Below, in pieces: positions 53,285 to 62,530 of a stretch of 64,000 nucleotides of DNA. Location of the stretch: the NCBI GenBank assembly GCA_945897825.1, contig CAMDGX010000012.1:1-64000 (forward strand), given 5' to 3'. The notes under the pieces were generated by a model that saw only the letters and a list, made by a program, of their open reading frames with translations, was not told where the DNA came from and searched no databases. The translations under genes were made by a program, and so were the position numbers. Each line of letters begins with the position of its first letter. Within the stretch, counting starts at the first letter, position 1. The stretch comes from Asaia bogorensis (GTDB lineage Bacteria > Pseudomonadota > Alphaproteobacteria > Acetobacterales > Acetobacteraceae).

Positions 53285-53287
53285 GCC

Positions 53288-54421
53288 TCAGCCGCCCAGC
53301 GCCTGTTGCGGCTCGATGCGCAATGCGGCGCGGATCGACAGCAGGCTGGCGAGCAGGCAGATCCCGGCGATCACGCCGGCCATGACCGCCACCTCCGCCA
53401 CCCCGAGCGCCACCGTGCGCGGAAACACGTCGCGCACCGCGAACACCCAGGCGACCGCGGCGGCGTAGCCCACGGCACCCAGCAGCAGCGCCTGCTGCAG
53501 CACCAGGCCGACGATCATGCGGTCGGGCGCGCCGATGAGCTTCAGCGTGGCGATCTCGCGCAGCTTGTCCATCGTCATGGTGTAGATGATCAGCGCGATG
53601 ATCACTGCCGAGACGAACAGCAGCACCACCGTGAACATGCCCAGCTGCACCCGGGCGCGGTTGACCACCGATCGCGTCAGCAGGTCCGACTGCTCGGCGT
53701 CGGTCAGGGCCGCGAGGTGCTTCCAGCGGCGCACCGTCTCGGCCACCAGGTTCGGGTCGGCGCCGGGGTGCAGGCGGGCGATCACCGCGTTCACCGTGTC
53801 GGTGGAGCCTTCGCCGGCGCCGGCGGCGAGCGCGCGGCGGGCGGCGGGCGGGGCGAGCTTGAACTGCAGCTCCTGGCTGTCGCGCAGATGGATGAACACC
53901 AGCGGGTCGCCGCCCGAGGACACCAGCCCCCGCGTGGTGCCGACGACGCGGTAGCGGTCGCCGCCGAGCAGGATGGTAGCGCCGGGGGGCAGCCCGCTTC
54001 GGCTGTCCGCCACCACCTCGCGCCGCGCGCCGCCCAGGCCGCGTCCCTCGGCGATCGCCGACGGACCGCCGGGGCGGCCCGGCTCGTGGCCCATCACCTG
54101 CACGCGGATGATCCCCTGCGGCGCATGCGCCTCCGCCGTGCGCAGCGTGATGCTGCCGGACGCCGACACCCCAGGCAGGCGGGCCACGATCTCGCGCGCA
54201 TCGCCGGGCAGGCGCGAGCTTTCGGCGAACGGGCCGCGCGTGCCGGATTCCACCACCCACAGGTCGGCGGCAAGGCTGCGCGACAGCGCCAGGGCCTCGC
54301 TCACCACGCCCTGGTAGATGCCGACCATCGAGAGCGCCACGCCCATCAGCAGGCCGAGCCCGAGGCAGGTGAGCAGGAAGCGGCCGAGCTTGTGGCGGAT
54401 GTCGGCGAGCGCCAGGTTCAC
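53288..54421 (-). CDS. FtsX-like ABC exporter permease (DevC-like)
   Basis: 377 residues. One N-terminal and three C-terminal membrane segments flank a large periplasmic loop: FLLTCLGLGLLMGVALSMVG at the start, then LFVSAVIIALIIYTMTMDKLREIATLKLIGA, AVGYAAAVAWVFAV and VMAGVIAGICLLASLLS. The REIATLKLIGA motif before the third helix is typical of MacB/FtsX-fold permeases. The start is a GTG overlapping the stop of the membrane fusion gene (GTGA). Confidence 0.83.
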   Translation of the reverse strand: MNLALADIRHKLGRFLLTCLGLGLLMGVALSMVGIYQGVVSEALALSRSLAADLWVVESGTRGPFAESSRLPGDAREIVARLPGVSASGSITLRTAEAHAPQGIIRVQVMGHEPGRPGGPSAIAEGRGLGGARREVVADSRSGLPPGATILLGGDRYRVVGTTRGLVSSGGDPLVFIHLRDSQELQFKLAPPAARRALAAGAGEGSTDTVNAVIARLHPGADPNLVAETVRRWKHLAALTDAEQSDLLTRSVVNRARVQLGMFTVVLLFVSAVIIALIIYTMTMDKLREIATLKLIGAPDRMIVGLVLQQALLLGAVGYAAAVAWVFAVRDVFPRTVALGVAEVAVMAGVIAGICLLASLLSIRAALRIEPQQALGG

Positions 54422-55560
54422 GGCACGGAAGTCGCCGCGCGGCCGACCGCGAAGCCCGGCCCGACGCGCACCACCACGGCCACCGCGTCGGCCAGTCCGT
54501 CAGTGATGGCCAGGCGGGCATCGGCCAGCCGGGCGGCGAAGCGCACGCGGCGCTGGGCGAGGCGGCCGTCCTCGATTGTCCAGACCGTGCCCGACACGCC
54601 GTCGAAGCCGAACACCGCGGCTTCCGGCACCAGGCGCGCGCGGGCCAGCCGCCCGGTCTCGATCACCACCTCAGCCTGTTCGCCGAGCACGGGCTGGAGC
54701 GGGCAGCTGCGGCATTTCACATACACGCGCCGCTCCTCGGTGACGCGGTCCGCCTCCAGGCCGATGCGCACGACCTCGGCATCGAGCGGCGCCTCGGGCC
54801 GGCTGCGCAGCGTGACGCGGGCGGGCTGGCCGAGGGCGATGGCGCCGGCGCGGCCCTCGTCGACATGGGCCAGCGCCCACAGGCTGTCGGGCGCCACCAG
54901 GGTGAACACGGCCTCGCCGGGATTGAGCGCGGCGCCGGGCTCGCGGCTGCGGGCGATGACCACGGCATCGAAGGGGGCGACCAGTGCGTGCTTGGCCAGC
55001 GCTGTGCGTTCGGCCTGCAAATTGGCCTGCGCCTCGGCGAGGGCGGCGCGCGCCACCGCGGCGTCGGCCCGGTTCACCGCGACATCGGCCTGGGCCAGGG
55101 TCGCCTCGGTTTCCGCGAGTTCAGCCGCCTCGGCGCTGCCCGCGCCGCGGTTGGCGAGTTCGCGGCGGCGCTGGGCGGTGGCGCGGCGCTGCGCCAGTTG
55201 CGCCTCGGCCCGCTCGCGCTGCGCCTCCGCCCGCGCGACGGCTGCTTGCACGGACTGGATCGCCGCCTCGGCGCGGGCCGTGCGCGCCTGCTGGCTGGCC
55301 GGGCCCAGCCGGGCGAGCACCGTGCCGGCGGCGACCCGGTCGCCATGGTCGGCCAGCACCTCGACCAGCGTGCCTGGGACCTCGAACCCGATGCGGGACA
55401 GCACGCGCGCCTCGATCGACCCCAGGCCGAACACCGTCACGGCCACATCCTGCACCGGGGCGGCGACCGGCACCGCCAGGGGGCGCTGCGTGGCGAACCA
55501 CCACGCCCCGGCCACGCCCGCGGCCAAGGCGATCAGGGGGAGCAGCAGGCGAAGGCGCAT
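54418..55560 (-). CDS. Membrane fusion protein of the ABC exporter (HlyD/DevB-like)
   Basis: 380 residues. An N-terminal signal anchor (RLLLPLIALAAGVAGAWW), the lipoyl-half motif GFEVPGTLVEVLADHGDRVAAGTVLARL, a helical hairpin (about 85-180), the return half APFDAVVIARSREPGAALNPGEAVF and a beta-barrel domain. A CxxC (KCRSC) sits in the barrel region, which is unusual for an adaptor. It connects the permease to an outer-membrane channel that is not in the window. The 115-bp upstream gap is GC-rich with no clear signal. Confidence 0.84.
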   Translation of the reverse strand: MRLRLLLPLIALAAGVAGAWWFATQRPLAVPVAAPVQDVAVTVFGLGSIEARVLSRIGFEVPGTLVEVLADHGDRVAAGTVLARLGPASQQARTARAEAAIQSVQAAVARAEAQRERAEAQLAQRRATAQRRRELANRGAGSAEAAELAETEATLAQADVAVNRADAAVARAALAEAQANLQAERTALAKHALVAPFDAVVIARSREPGAALNPGEAVFTLVAPDSLWALAHVDEGRAGAIALGQPARVTLRSRPEAPLDAEVVRIGLEADRVTEERRVYVKCRSCPLQPVLGEQAEVVIETGRLARARLVPEAAVFGFDGVSGTVWTIEDGRLAQRRVRFAARLADARLAITDGLADAVAVVVRVGPGFAVGRAATSVP

Positions 55561-55675
55561 GGCGTGACGGATCCAGGATCAGGCGTGCCGACCATAGGAC
55601 ACGACCCGGCACCATTCCGCCAGTGGCATGGGGTGGCCGGAAACACTATGCCACAAGCGCCTTTAGCCCGGGCCG

Positions 55676-57673
55676 CTACACCCCCAGCCCGACCCTGGCG
55701 CGGCGCGCCATCAGCCAGGCAATGCCCAGCGCCGGCACCGTCAGCGCCGCGGCGGCCGAGGTCATCGCGAGCGGATCGAGCGGCATCAGCCCGCCGCCCG
55801 GGGCCGCGAACATCAGCCCGCCGATGATCAGGGCACAGCGGATCGGCCATTCCAGCACGCCGCTGCGGCGGATATCCCCGATGCCCGCGAGATAGCCCTG
55901 CAATCCGCCGCACACCACCGCGACACCGATCAGCGCAGTGACGAAATGCCCGACGAAATCCATGAACTCGCCCTGCAGCACCAGCGAGGGGTTCATCACG
56001 AAGAAGAACGGCACGAAGTAGATGATCGCGCCGATCTTCATCGCCTGCACCCCGGTTTCCATCGGGTTCGACTTCGCGACCGACGAGGCGGCGAAGGCGG
56101 CCAGGGCCACCGGCGGCGTGATGAACGACACCATGCCCCAGTACATGATGAACAGGTGCACCGCGATCGGGTCGAGCCCGACCTTGATCAGGCTCGGCGC
56201 CAGCAGCACCGCGAGGAAGATGTAGCAGGCGGTGATGGTCATCCCCATGCCCAGGATGAAGCTGGTCAGCGCGCCCATCAGCAGCAGCAGGATCGGGTCG
56301 TTGCCGGCCATGAACAGCAGGCTGTTGGTCAGCGTCCCGGTCAGGCCGGTCAGCGAGAAGGCGCCGACCAGCAGGCCGATGCCGCCGAGCACCGCGATCA
56401 ACTCGACGAACAGGCGCCCGTTGGCCTCGATGAACGTCACCACGTCCCCCCAGCCCCAGCGGTGCTTGGAAAACAGCTGGTTGAGCACCAGCAGCAGCCC
56501 GGTGGCCAGCCACGGCGCCCAGTTCTCCCGCTTCATCACCAGCAGCAGCACGACCAGCAGGATGATGACGAAGATGAAGTACCAGCCTTCGCGGAACACG
56601 TCGCGCAGCTTCGGCATGTCTTCCTTCGGCATGCCGACCATGGCATCGCGCCCGGCCAGGCAGTCGATCTGCATGAACAGCGCGAAGTAGAACAGGATCG
56701 CCGGCACCGCCGCGGCCATCGCCACGGTGGCGTAGGAGATGTTCAGGAACTCCGCCATGATGAAGGCGGTCGCCCCCATCACCGGCGGGGCCAGCACCGC
56801 GCCGGTCGACGCGCAGGCCTCGATGGCGCCTGCCGTGGCCGGGCGAAAGCCGGTGCGCTTCATGGCGGGAATGGTCATCGTGCCGGTGGTCAGCACGTTG
56901 GAGATGACGCTGCCGCTCATCGAGCCGAGCAGGCCCGAGGAGAAGATCGCCACCTTGGCCGCCCCGCCGCGCAGATGGCCGCACAGCGCGAAGGCGAAGT
57001 TGATGAAGAACGCGCCCGCGCCGGTGTATTGCAGCGCGGTGCCGAAGATCAGGAAGCCGATCACCAGCTCCGCGAAGGCGCGCATCGGGATGCCGAGCAC
57101 GCTCTCGCGCGAGAAGATGTGGTAGGCGGCCGCCTCCATCAGGTCCACCGACGGCGAGGTCAGCGGTTGCGGCATCATGCCGGAGAACAGCGGGAAGAAC
57201 GAGAACACCGCCATGATGGCGAACAGGATGAACCCGCCCGCCCGCCGCAGCGCCTCGAGCGCCAGGCCCCAGATCATGACCGCCGCCGCCATGATCCAGC
57301 CGGGCGCCACCATGTGCGCGCTGTATTCCCAGCCGGACAGGGCGGATTCGCGGGCGGTGGCGATCAGCCCCACGGTAATCGCGCTGGTCAGCAGGAACAG
57401 CGCGATGTCGTAGAGCGGAACGTGGTCGGAATGCAGCCCCGGCTTGATCGGATACAGGATGAAGGCCAGCGGCAGCAGCAGGCCGACCAGCGCCCAGTAG
57501 TACTCCGTGTCCAGCAGCGTCACGTCCATGAAGAACCGCAACGTGAACTGCTGGTTGAAGCACAGCGCGATCGACAGCAGGGTCCAGCCGATCAGCAGAA
57601 CGCGCCACGATGTGGATAGCTGGCGGAAGCGCGGGCCTTCTTCGACCGGCGCGTCGGCTCCTGCCTCGGACAT
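55676..57673 (-). CDS. TAXI-TRAP transporter fused small/large permease
   Basis: 665 residues with many membrane helices, a fusion of a four-helix DctQ-like N-terminal part and a DctM-like part. SSGLLGSMSGSVISNVLTTGTMTIPAMKRTGF, APPVMGATAFIMAEFLNISY and LGMGMTITACYIFLAVLLAP are the TRAP-TAXI permease signatures (GSxSGS and PPVMGA). It uses a cation gradient to import acidic or amino-acid-like solutes delivered by a TAXI binding protein. It starts 20 bp after the first binding-protein gene. Two binding-protein genes and one permease share the locus. Confidence 0.87.
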   Translation of the reverse strand: MSEAGADAPVEEGPRFRQLSTSWRVLLIGWTLLSIALCFNQQFTLRFFMDVTLLDTEYYWALVGLLLPLAFILYPIKPGLHSDHVPLYDIALFLLTSAITVGLIATARESALSGWEYSAHMVAPGWIMAAAVMIWGLALEALRRAGGFILFAIMAVFSFFPLFSGMMPQPLTSPSVDLMEAAAYHIFSRESVLGIPMRAFAELVIGFLIFGTALQYTGAGAFFINFAFALCGHLRGGAAKVAIFSSGLLGSMSGSVISNVLTTGTMTIPAMKRTGFRPATAGAIEACASTGAVLAPPVMGATAFIMAEFLNISYATVAMAAAVPAILFYFALFMQIDCLAGRDAMVGMPKEDMPKLRDVFREGWYFIFVIILLVVLLLVMKRENWAPWLATGLLLVLNQLFSKHRWGWGDVVTFIEANGRLFVELIAVLGGIGLLVGAFSLTGLTGTLTNSLLFMAGNDPILLLLMGALTSFILGMGMTITACYIFLAVLLAPSLIKVGLDPIAVHLFIMYWGMVSFITPPVALAAFAASSVAKSNPMETGVQAMKIGAIIYFVPFFFVMNPSLVLQGEFMDFVGHFVTALIGVAVVCGGLQGYLAGIGDIRRSGVLEWPIRCALIIGGLMFAAPGGGLMPLDPLAMTSAAAALTVPALGIAWLMARRARVGLGV

Positions 57674-57693
57674 GGGGGGATGACCTTCGCGGG

Positions 57694-58851
57694 CTACTGG
57701 AAGATCACGTCGAGCGAAGCCTTCTCCAGCGCGGCCTTTCGCGCCGCCATCCAGGCGGTGGCGAAGGCGGCGTTGTCGGCCGGGGGATTGGCGCGCATGA
57801 AGCCGGTCCACGCCTCGGCCAGCACCTGCTGGCGCTTCATCAGCATGGCGTTGTGCGCCTCGGCCGCCGGTGTCCAGGCGCCGGCTTCCTGCATCGCCTT
57901 CACCGTGCCGGGGTGGTAAGGCAGCACCCAGGTCAGGTTCTGCCGCTTCAGCTCCAGCCCGTCGGCCCCCGGCGCGCCATCCTTGTAGTCGTTGTAGTTC
58001 ACGATCATCGACTTCGCGATGCCGTGGATCAGGTCGACCGGCTGGGACGCATAGGCCATGAAGATCGGATAGGGATAGGCGTGCAGCTCGATCGGGTTGG
58101 CGGCGGAGATGCCGCCGGCGCCGCAGGTGGTCTTGTGCGGATAGTACCAGGGCCCGACCTTGCTCAGCCGCGCCCATCCCTCCTTGTCGCTGGCCGGCGT
58201 GGGGGGCCACATCAGGCCGCGCGGCGAGGCATCCAGCGCGCGCGCCGGCCCGGAGATGGTCGAGGCGATGGCGGCATCCACCTCGTTGTTGTTCATGCCG
58301 TTCCACATCGCGGCATTGCTGGAGAACTGCACGATGCGCACGTCGCCGATGCCCAGCCCGCCGAATGCCAGGATCGCGAAGGCGTTCTGGTTGAGCGCCG
58401 GCGAGCCGACCACGGTGCCCACCCGCTTGCCGCGCAGGTCCTTCACTTCCTTCACGCCGGCGTCCTTGGCCACGCCCAGTGCGATCGCGTTGCACGACGA
58501 GGCGGAAAGGATCAGCTGCAGCGGCTGCGGCCCCCAGTCGCGGCTGGCGAACTCGTACACCCCTTCCTGCGCGAAATAGCCGCCGATGCCCATGGCCGAG
58601 GCCTGCGCCCGGTTCGACTTCAGGGGTACCAGCCGGGCGATGTCGTTGCCGGCGGGCAGGCCGCGCAGGTCGGTGCCGTGCTTGTCCTTCATCATCTTGC
58701 CGATGGCGACCAGGATGCTGAAGCCGGAGGTGCCGGTTTCATAGGCCGTCATGGTCAGCGAAGCTGGCAGCTTGATGTCCTGCGCGCCGGCGGAGCCAGC
58801 GCCCATGGCGGCGGCCGCAACGGCGCCGGCAACCAGAATCCTGCGAAACAT
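57694..58851 (-). CDS. TAXI family TRAP solute-binding protein, copy 1
   Basis: 385 residues with a Sec signal (RRILVAGAVAAAAMGAGSAGA). The mature start LPASLTMTAYETGTSGFSILVAIGKMM, GNDIARLVP, RVGTVVGSPALNQNAF and NNNEVDAAIASTISGPAR match TAXI binding proteins. It feeds the permease gene 20 bp downstream. It is closely related to a second binding protein about 140 bp upstream, with conserved order throughout. Its ATG is at 58851, with AGGGGG upstream. Confidence 0.87.
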   Translation of the reverse strand: MFRRILVAGAVAAAAMGAGSAGAQDIKLPASLTMTAYETGTSGFSILVAIGKMMKDKHGTDLRGLPAGNDIARLVPLKSNRAQASAMGIGGYFAQEGVYEFASRDWGPQPLQLILSASSCNAIALGVAKDAGVKEVKDLRGKRVGTVVGSPALNQNAFAILAFGGLGIGDVRIVQFSSNAAMWNGMNNNEVDAAIASTISGPARALDASPRGLMWPPTPASDKEGWARLSKVGPWYYPHKTTCGAGGISAANPIELHAYPYPIFMAYASQPVDLIHGIAKSMIVNYNDYKDGAPGADGLELKRQNLTWVLPYHPGTVKAMQEAGAWTPAAEAHNAMLMKRQQVLAEAWTGFMRANPPADNAAFATAWMAARKAALEKASLDVIFQ

Positions 58852-58958
58852 TGGCAATCCCCCTATAGGACCGAAGCCTCGCCTGGCCCGGACTGTTCTT
58901 GTGTGTCGGCTGTTCTGCCGGGCGCCCCGACGAAACGCAAGGCATGGTCCGGCGCGGC

Positions 58959-58983
58959 GCGCCCGGGCCGGAAGCCCGGGCGC
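58959..58983. terminator. Hairpin between the two TAXI binding-protein genes
   Basis: A perfect ten-base GC stem, GCGCCCGGGC and GCCCGGGCGC, with a five-base loop, eight bases after the stop of the upstream (copy 2) gene on its strand. There is no T-run. It would limit read-through and set different levels for the two binding proteins. Confidence 0.5.
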
Positions 58984-58991
58984 CAGGCGCC

Positions 58992-60155
58992 TCAGTTGAA
59001 GATCACCGGCAGGCCTTCCTTGGCCAGCGCCGCGCCGCGGGCCGCGAGCCAGCCGCTGTAGAACGCCGGCTGGTCGGCAGGCGGGTTGGTCTTGAGATAG
59101 GCATCCCACGCCGCCGCCAACACATCCTGGCGCTTCATCAGGCCTTTGTTATGCGCCTCGGCCGCCGGCGTCCAAACGCCCGCCTCGCTCAGCGCCTTCA
59201 CCGTCCCGGGGTGGTAGGGGATCACCCAGGTCAGGTTCTGCCGCTTCGCCTCCAGCCCGTCGATGCCCGGCAGCGAATCCTTGTAGGCGTCGTAGTTCAC
59301 GATCATCGCGCGGGTCACCGCATGGATCAGCTCGGCCGGCTGCGAGGCATAGGTCATCCAGATCGGATACGGATAGAACGGCAACTCCATCGGGTTCTGC
59401 GGCGAAATGCCGCCCGCGCCGCATGTGGCCACATGGCGCGTGTAATACGGCCCGACGGCCGTCAGCCGCGCCCATCCCTCGTTGTCGTTGTTCGGTGTCT
59501 GTGGCCACACCAGCCCGCGCGGCGAAGCGTCAAGCTCGCGCGCCTGGCCGGAGATGGTCGAGGCGATCGCCGCATCCACCTCGTTGTTCACCATCCCCTT
59601 CCACATCGCGCCGAAGGAGGAGAACTCCACCACGCGCATGTCGTCGCGCGTCAGGCCGCCGAAGGCGATCATCGAATAGGCGTTCTGGTTCAGCGCCGGC
59701 GAGCCGATCACCACGCCAAGCCGCTTGCCGCGCAGGTCCTTCATCTCCTTCACGCCGGTATCCTTGGCGACCGCCAGCCCAGCCCCATTGCAGGACATCG
59801 CCGACAGCAGAAGCTGCAGCCGCTGCGGGCCCCAATCGCGCGAGCCGAACTCGTACATGCCCTCGGAGGCGAAGAACCCGCCAATGCCCATCGCCGAAAC
59901 CTGCGCGCGCCCGATCCGCATGGGGGTCAGGCGCGCGATGTCGTTCCCCGCGGGCAGCGCCCGGAGGTCGACATTGTGCTTGTCCTTGAACATCTTGCCG
60001 AGCGCCACGACCATGCTAAATCCGGACGAGCCGGTGTCGTAGGCGGTCATTGTCAACGACGCCGGCAGCTTCGGCTCCTGTGCCATCGCGCCAGGTGCTG
60101 CCAGCAATGCGCCTGCCAGCGCCGCGGCAATGCGAATCGATGCAATGTTGTTCAT
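58992..60155 (-). CDS. TAXI family TRAP solute-binding protein, copy 2
   Basis: 387 residues with a Sec signal ending AAPGAMAQ. The same pattern as copy 1 is seen (LPASLTMTAYDTGSSGFSMVV, GNDIARLTP, GSPALNQNAYSMIAFGG, NNEVDAAIASTISGQARELD), about 60-65 percent identical by eye. It has no permease gene directly attached and is followed by a hairpin. It may bind a related ligand and share the single permease. It is divergent from an M20 amidohydrolase through a 220-bp region. Confidence 0.87.
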   Translation of the reverse strand: MNNIASIRIAAALAGALLAAPGAMAQEPKLPASLTMTAYDTGSSGFSMVVALGKMFKDKHNVDLRALPAGNDIARLTPMRIGRAQVSAMGIGGFFASEGMYEFGSRDWGPQRLQLLLSAMSCNGAGLAVAKDTGVKEMKDLRGKRLGVVIGSPALNQNAYSMIAFGGLTRDDMRVVEFSSFGAMWKGMVNNEVDAAIASTISGQARELDASPRGLVWPQTPNNDNEGWARLTAVGPYYTRHVATCGAGGISPQNPMELPFYPYPIWMTYASQPAELIHAVTRAMIVNYDAYKDSLPGIDGLEAKRQNLTWVIPYHPGTVKALSEAGVWTPAAEAHNKGLMKRQDVLAAAWDAYLKTNPPADQPAFYSGWLAARGAALAKEGLPVIFN

Positions 60156-60375
60156 GCGTTTCCCCTGCCCTGCCTTGCCGGGTCCGGTTGCCCCGGCCGG
60201 CTGCTTGCATTCCTGTTAACCCGCCGCCGATGCCGAAGCAATCATCATCGGCCCGCCGATAGGGCCGCGAACAAGTCGTTTTCGATACACTCGGCCCCAG
60301 AGCGCGCCTGTCTCCCGCCTTCCATCCGCGCCCCGCCCCGCGCTAGCCTGACCGCCCCTACCCGGAGCCCCCGCC

Positions 60376-61554
60376 ATGCCCCCGCGCGACCGCATCTGCC
60401 AGTTCCACGACGAAATGACCGCCTGGCGCCGCGATTTCCACGCCCATCCCGAGATCGGCTACGAGGAACACCGCACCAGCGAAATCGTCGCCGCCAAGCT
60501 GGCCGAATGGGGCATCGAGGTGCATCGCGGCCTCGGCGGCACCGGGGTCGTCGGCGTGCTGCGCGGCACCAAGGGCGCCGGCCACGGCAATCGCGCCATC
60601 GGGCTGCGCGCCGACATGGACGCGCTCCCCATGGACGAGGCCAACACCTTCGCCCACCGCTCCACCATCCCCGGCCGGATGCACGCCTGCGGCCATGACG
60701 GCCACACCTCCATGCTGCTGGGCGCGGCCAAATACCTCGCCGAAACCCGCAACTTCTCCGGCACCGTCCACTTCGTCTTCCAGCCCGCCGAGGAGGGGCT
60801 CGCCGGCGCCAAGGCCATGCTGAACGACGGCCTGTTCGAGAAATTCCCCTGCGATGCCATCTACGGCATCCACAATTCGCCCAACGTCCCGCTCGGCCGC
60901 GTGCGCGCCGTCACCGGCACGGCCCTCGCCGCGATCGACTATTTCGTCGTCACCCTGCGCGGCAAATCCACCCACGGCGCCACGCCCCAGAACGGCATCG
61001 ACACCGTCTCGATCGCCGCCCAGGTGATCAACATCATCAACGCCATCCCGTCCCGCCATGTCGACGCGCTCGACTCCGCGATCATCTCCATCGGCATGAT
61101 CCACGGCGGCACCAGCAACATCGTCATCCCCGAAACCGTCGAGATCCGCGGCTCCGTGCGCACCCTCAAGCCCCAGGTCCGCGACCTGGTCGAGGAACTG
61201 TTCCACCGCGGCGTCACCCATTGCGCCGAAGCCCATGGCGGCACGGCGGAGATCGTCTACAACCGTGCCTACCCCCCCACCATCAACACCGCCGCGGAAA
61301 CCGAGCGCGCCGCAATCGCCGCCGGGGCCATCATCGGCGACGCCAATGTCATCCGCGGCGGCCAGCCGATCCTCGCCGGCGAGGATTTCGCCTTCTACCT
61401 GGAGCGCACGCCCGGCGCCTTCCTGCTGTTCGGCCAGGGCGAAGGCGACCGCTTCGCCGTCACCCCGCACAACAGTTTCTACGAGTTCAACGACAACCTG
61501 CTCCCCATCGGGGCCAGCTTCTTCGCGCAGATGGTGGAGCAGGAGCTTGGGTAG
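60376..61554 (+). CDS. M20 family amidohydrolase (hippurate hydrolase-like)
   Basis: 392 residues. WRRDFHAHPEIGYEEHRTS at the start, GLRADMDALPM, MHACGHDGHTSMLLG, FQPAEEGLAGAKAML and GGQPILAGEDFAFYLE contain the metal ligands of the M20D/peptidase dimer family. These enzymes hydrolyse N-acyl amino acids such as hippurate or IAA conjugates. CCCGGAG precedes the ATG. It is convergent with a DUF6065-like gene, and its stop touches hairpin repeat copy D. Confidence 0.87.
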   Translation: MPPRDRICQFHDEMTAWRRDFHAHPEIGYEEHRTSEIVAAKLAEWGIEVHRGLGGTGVVGVLRGTKGAGHGNRAIGLRADMDALPMDEANTFAHRSTIPGRMHACGHDGHTSMLLGAAKYLAETRNFSGTVHFVFQPAEEGLAGAKAMLNDGLFEKFPCDAIYGIHNSPNVPLGRVRAVTGTALAAIDYFVVTLRGKSTHGATPQNGIDTVSIAAQVINIINAIPSRHVDALDSAIISIGMIHGGTSNIVIPETVEIRGSVRTLKPQVRDLVEELFHRGVTHCAEAHGGTAEIVYNRAYPPTINTAAETERAAIAAGAIIGDANVIRGGQPILAGEDFAFYLERTPGAFLLFGQGEGDRFAVTPHNSFYEFNDNLLPIGASFFAQMVEQELG

Positions 61555-61556
61555 GT

Positions 61557-61691
61557 AAGGAAGACGTTCTTTTTTGAAAAAAAGAACCAAAAAGCTTCCA
61601 TCATTTGCACCGTGCCCGACCGTTCAGGCACGACGCAAAGGGATGAAAGTCTTTTTGCTTCTTTTTCTTCAGAAAAAGAAGATTCTTCCTT
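61557..61691. repeat. Three-hairpin A/T element, copy D
   Basis: It fills the gap between the convergent amidohydrolase and DUF6065-like genes, with outer arms AAGGAAG (61557-61563) and CTTCCTT (61685-61691). The DUF6065-like stop lies in the right arm, and the amidohydrolase stop is two bases from the left arm. The left hairpin is GTTCTTTTTT/AAAAAAGAAC and the right is CTTCTTTTTC-TTCA-GAAAAAGAAG. The central region has its own inner stem CGTGCC/GGCACG and an imperfect outer stem (TTTGC...GCAAA, CATC...GATG). Confidence 0.85.
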
Positions 61692-62496
61692 ACTCGCTGT
61701 CCTCCCCCTTGCGCCGCTTGCGCGCCGCCGCAGCATACTGCCCACGCGGGCGCGACTCGGCGACATGCGGCCGGATCACCGTGTCGTAATATTCGTCCCA
61801 GTCCTCGGGCGCGAAGGCCGGCAACCCCTGCGTCACCACGAACCCGTTCTGGGCCGGTTCGTCCAGTGCGATCCGCGGCAGCACCTGCACCTGCATCATC
61901 GGAAAGTTCGGATCGAACTCCACCGGAATGTCGGTGCGCACCAGCTGCATGTTGGTGATCAGCGGCCCGAACCAGCGATCCGTCTCGATGATGCCCTCGC
62001 TCATCACCAGCCCGGCCTTCGGCGGCACGTTGGCCGGCGGACGCACATGCGCGCTCCAGCCCGGCGCCGTGCGCACCATCAGCCCGCTCCACATCTGAAC
62101 CCGGCCAGGCTCGGTCAGCGCCCCCAGGAACGGCGGCCACCAGCCCTTCACCTCGTCGGGCACGTTGGCGTCGAAATACTCGGGAAACCCGGGGACATTG
62201 GCGGTGCTCAGCGGCAGCCATTCCTCATAGCCCGCCGGCCGCCATTTCACCGCGGCACCGTCCCACCACAGCCCGAACCCGATCGGCGGAAACACGTAGT
62301 AGCCAAAGCCCGAGGCCGTCACCACCGGTTCGCAGAACCGGAACGCCCGTGTCGGCAACGTCCCCATCGCCGACTTGTCCGCTCGCTCCGGCGGCCGGGC
62401 CGACGGGATGAGCCGATGGAACAGGATGCGCGGCACGGGCTTGGCGGCCTCATCCTGAGATTGCGGGGTCACCTTGCCGACGGGGGCTTCGCTCAC
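61690..62496 (-). CDS. DUF6065-like protein adjacent to a 14-residue-repeat protein
   Basis: 268 residues from a GTG at 62496 with AGGA upstream. I recognise the family only by a pattern resembling DUF6065: FHRLIPSARPPERADKSA, then RAFRFCEPVVTASGFGYYVFPP and, further on, ETDRWFGPLITN and VQVLPRIALDE. Several aromatic and His/Asp residues are conserved-looking, but no known active site is evident. It ends with a basic tail (AAAARKRRKGEDSE). It is 101 bp downstream of the repeat-protein gene on the same strand, with a hairpin between. A role in recognising or modifying the repeat protein is inference. Confidence 0.62.
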   Translation of the reverse strand: MSEAPVGKVTPQSQDEAAKPVPRILFHRLIPSARPPERADKSAMGTLPTRAFRFCEPVVTASGFGYYVFPPIGFGLWWDGAAVKWRPAGYEEWLPLSTANVPGFPEYFDANVPDEVKGWWPPFLGALTEPGRVQMWSGLMVRTAPGWSAHVRPPANVPPKAGLVMSEGIIETDRWFGPLITNMQLVRTDIPVEFDPNFPMMQVQVLPRIALDEPAQNGFVVTQGLPAFAPEDWDEYYDTVIRPHVAESRPRGQYAAAARKRRKGEDSE

Positions 62497-62530
62497 GACA
62501 ACGATCCTGTTCTAGCGCCAAACACACGAA

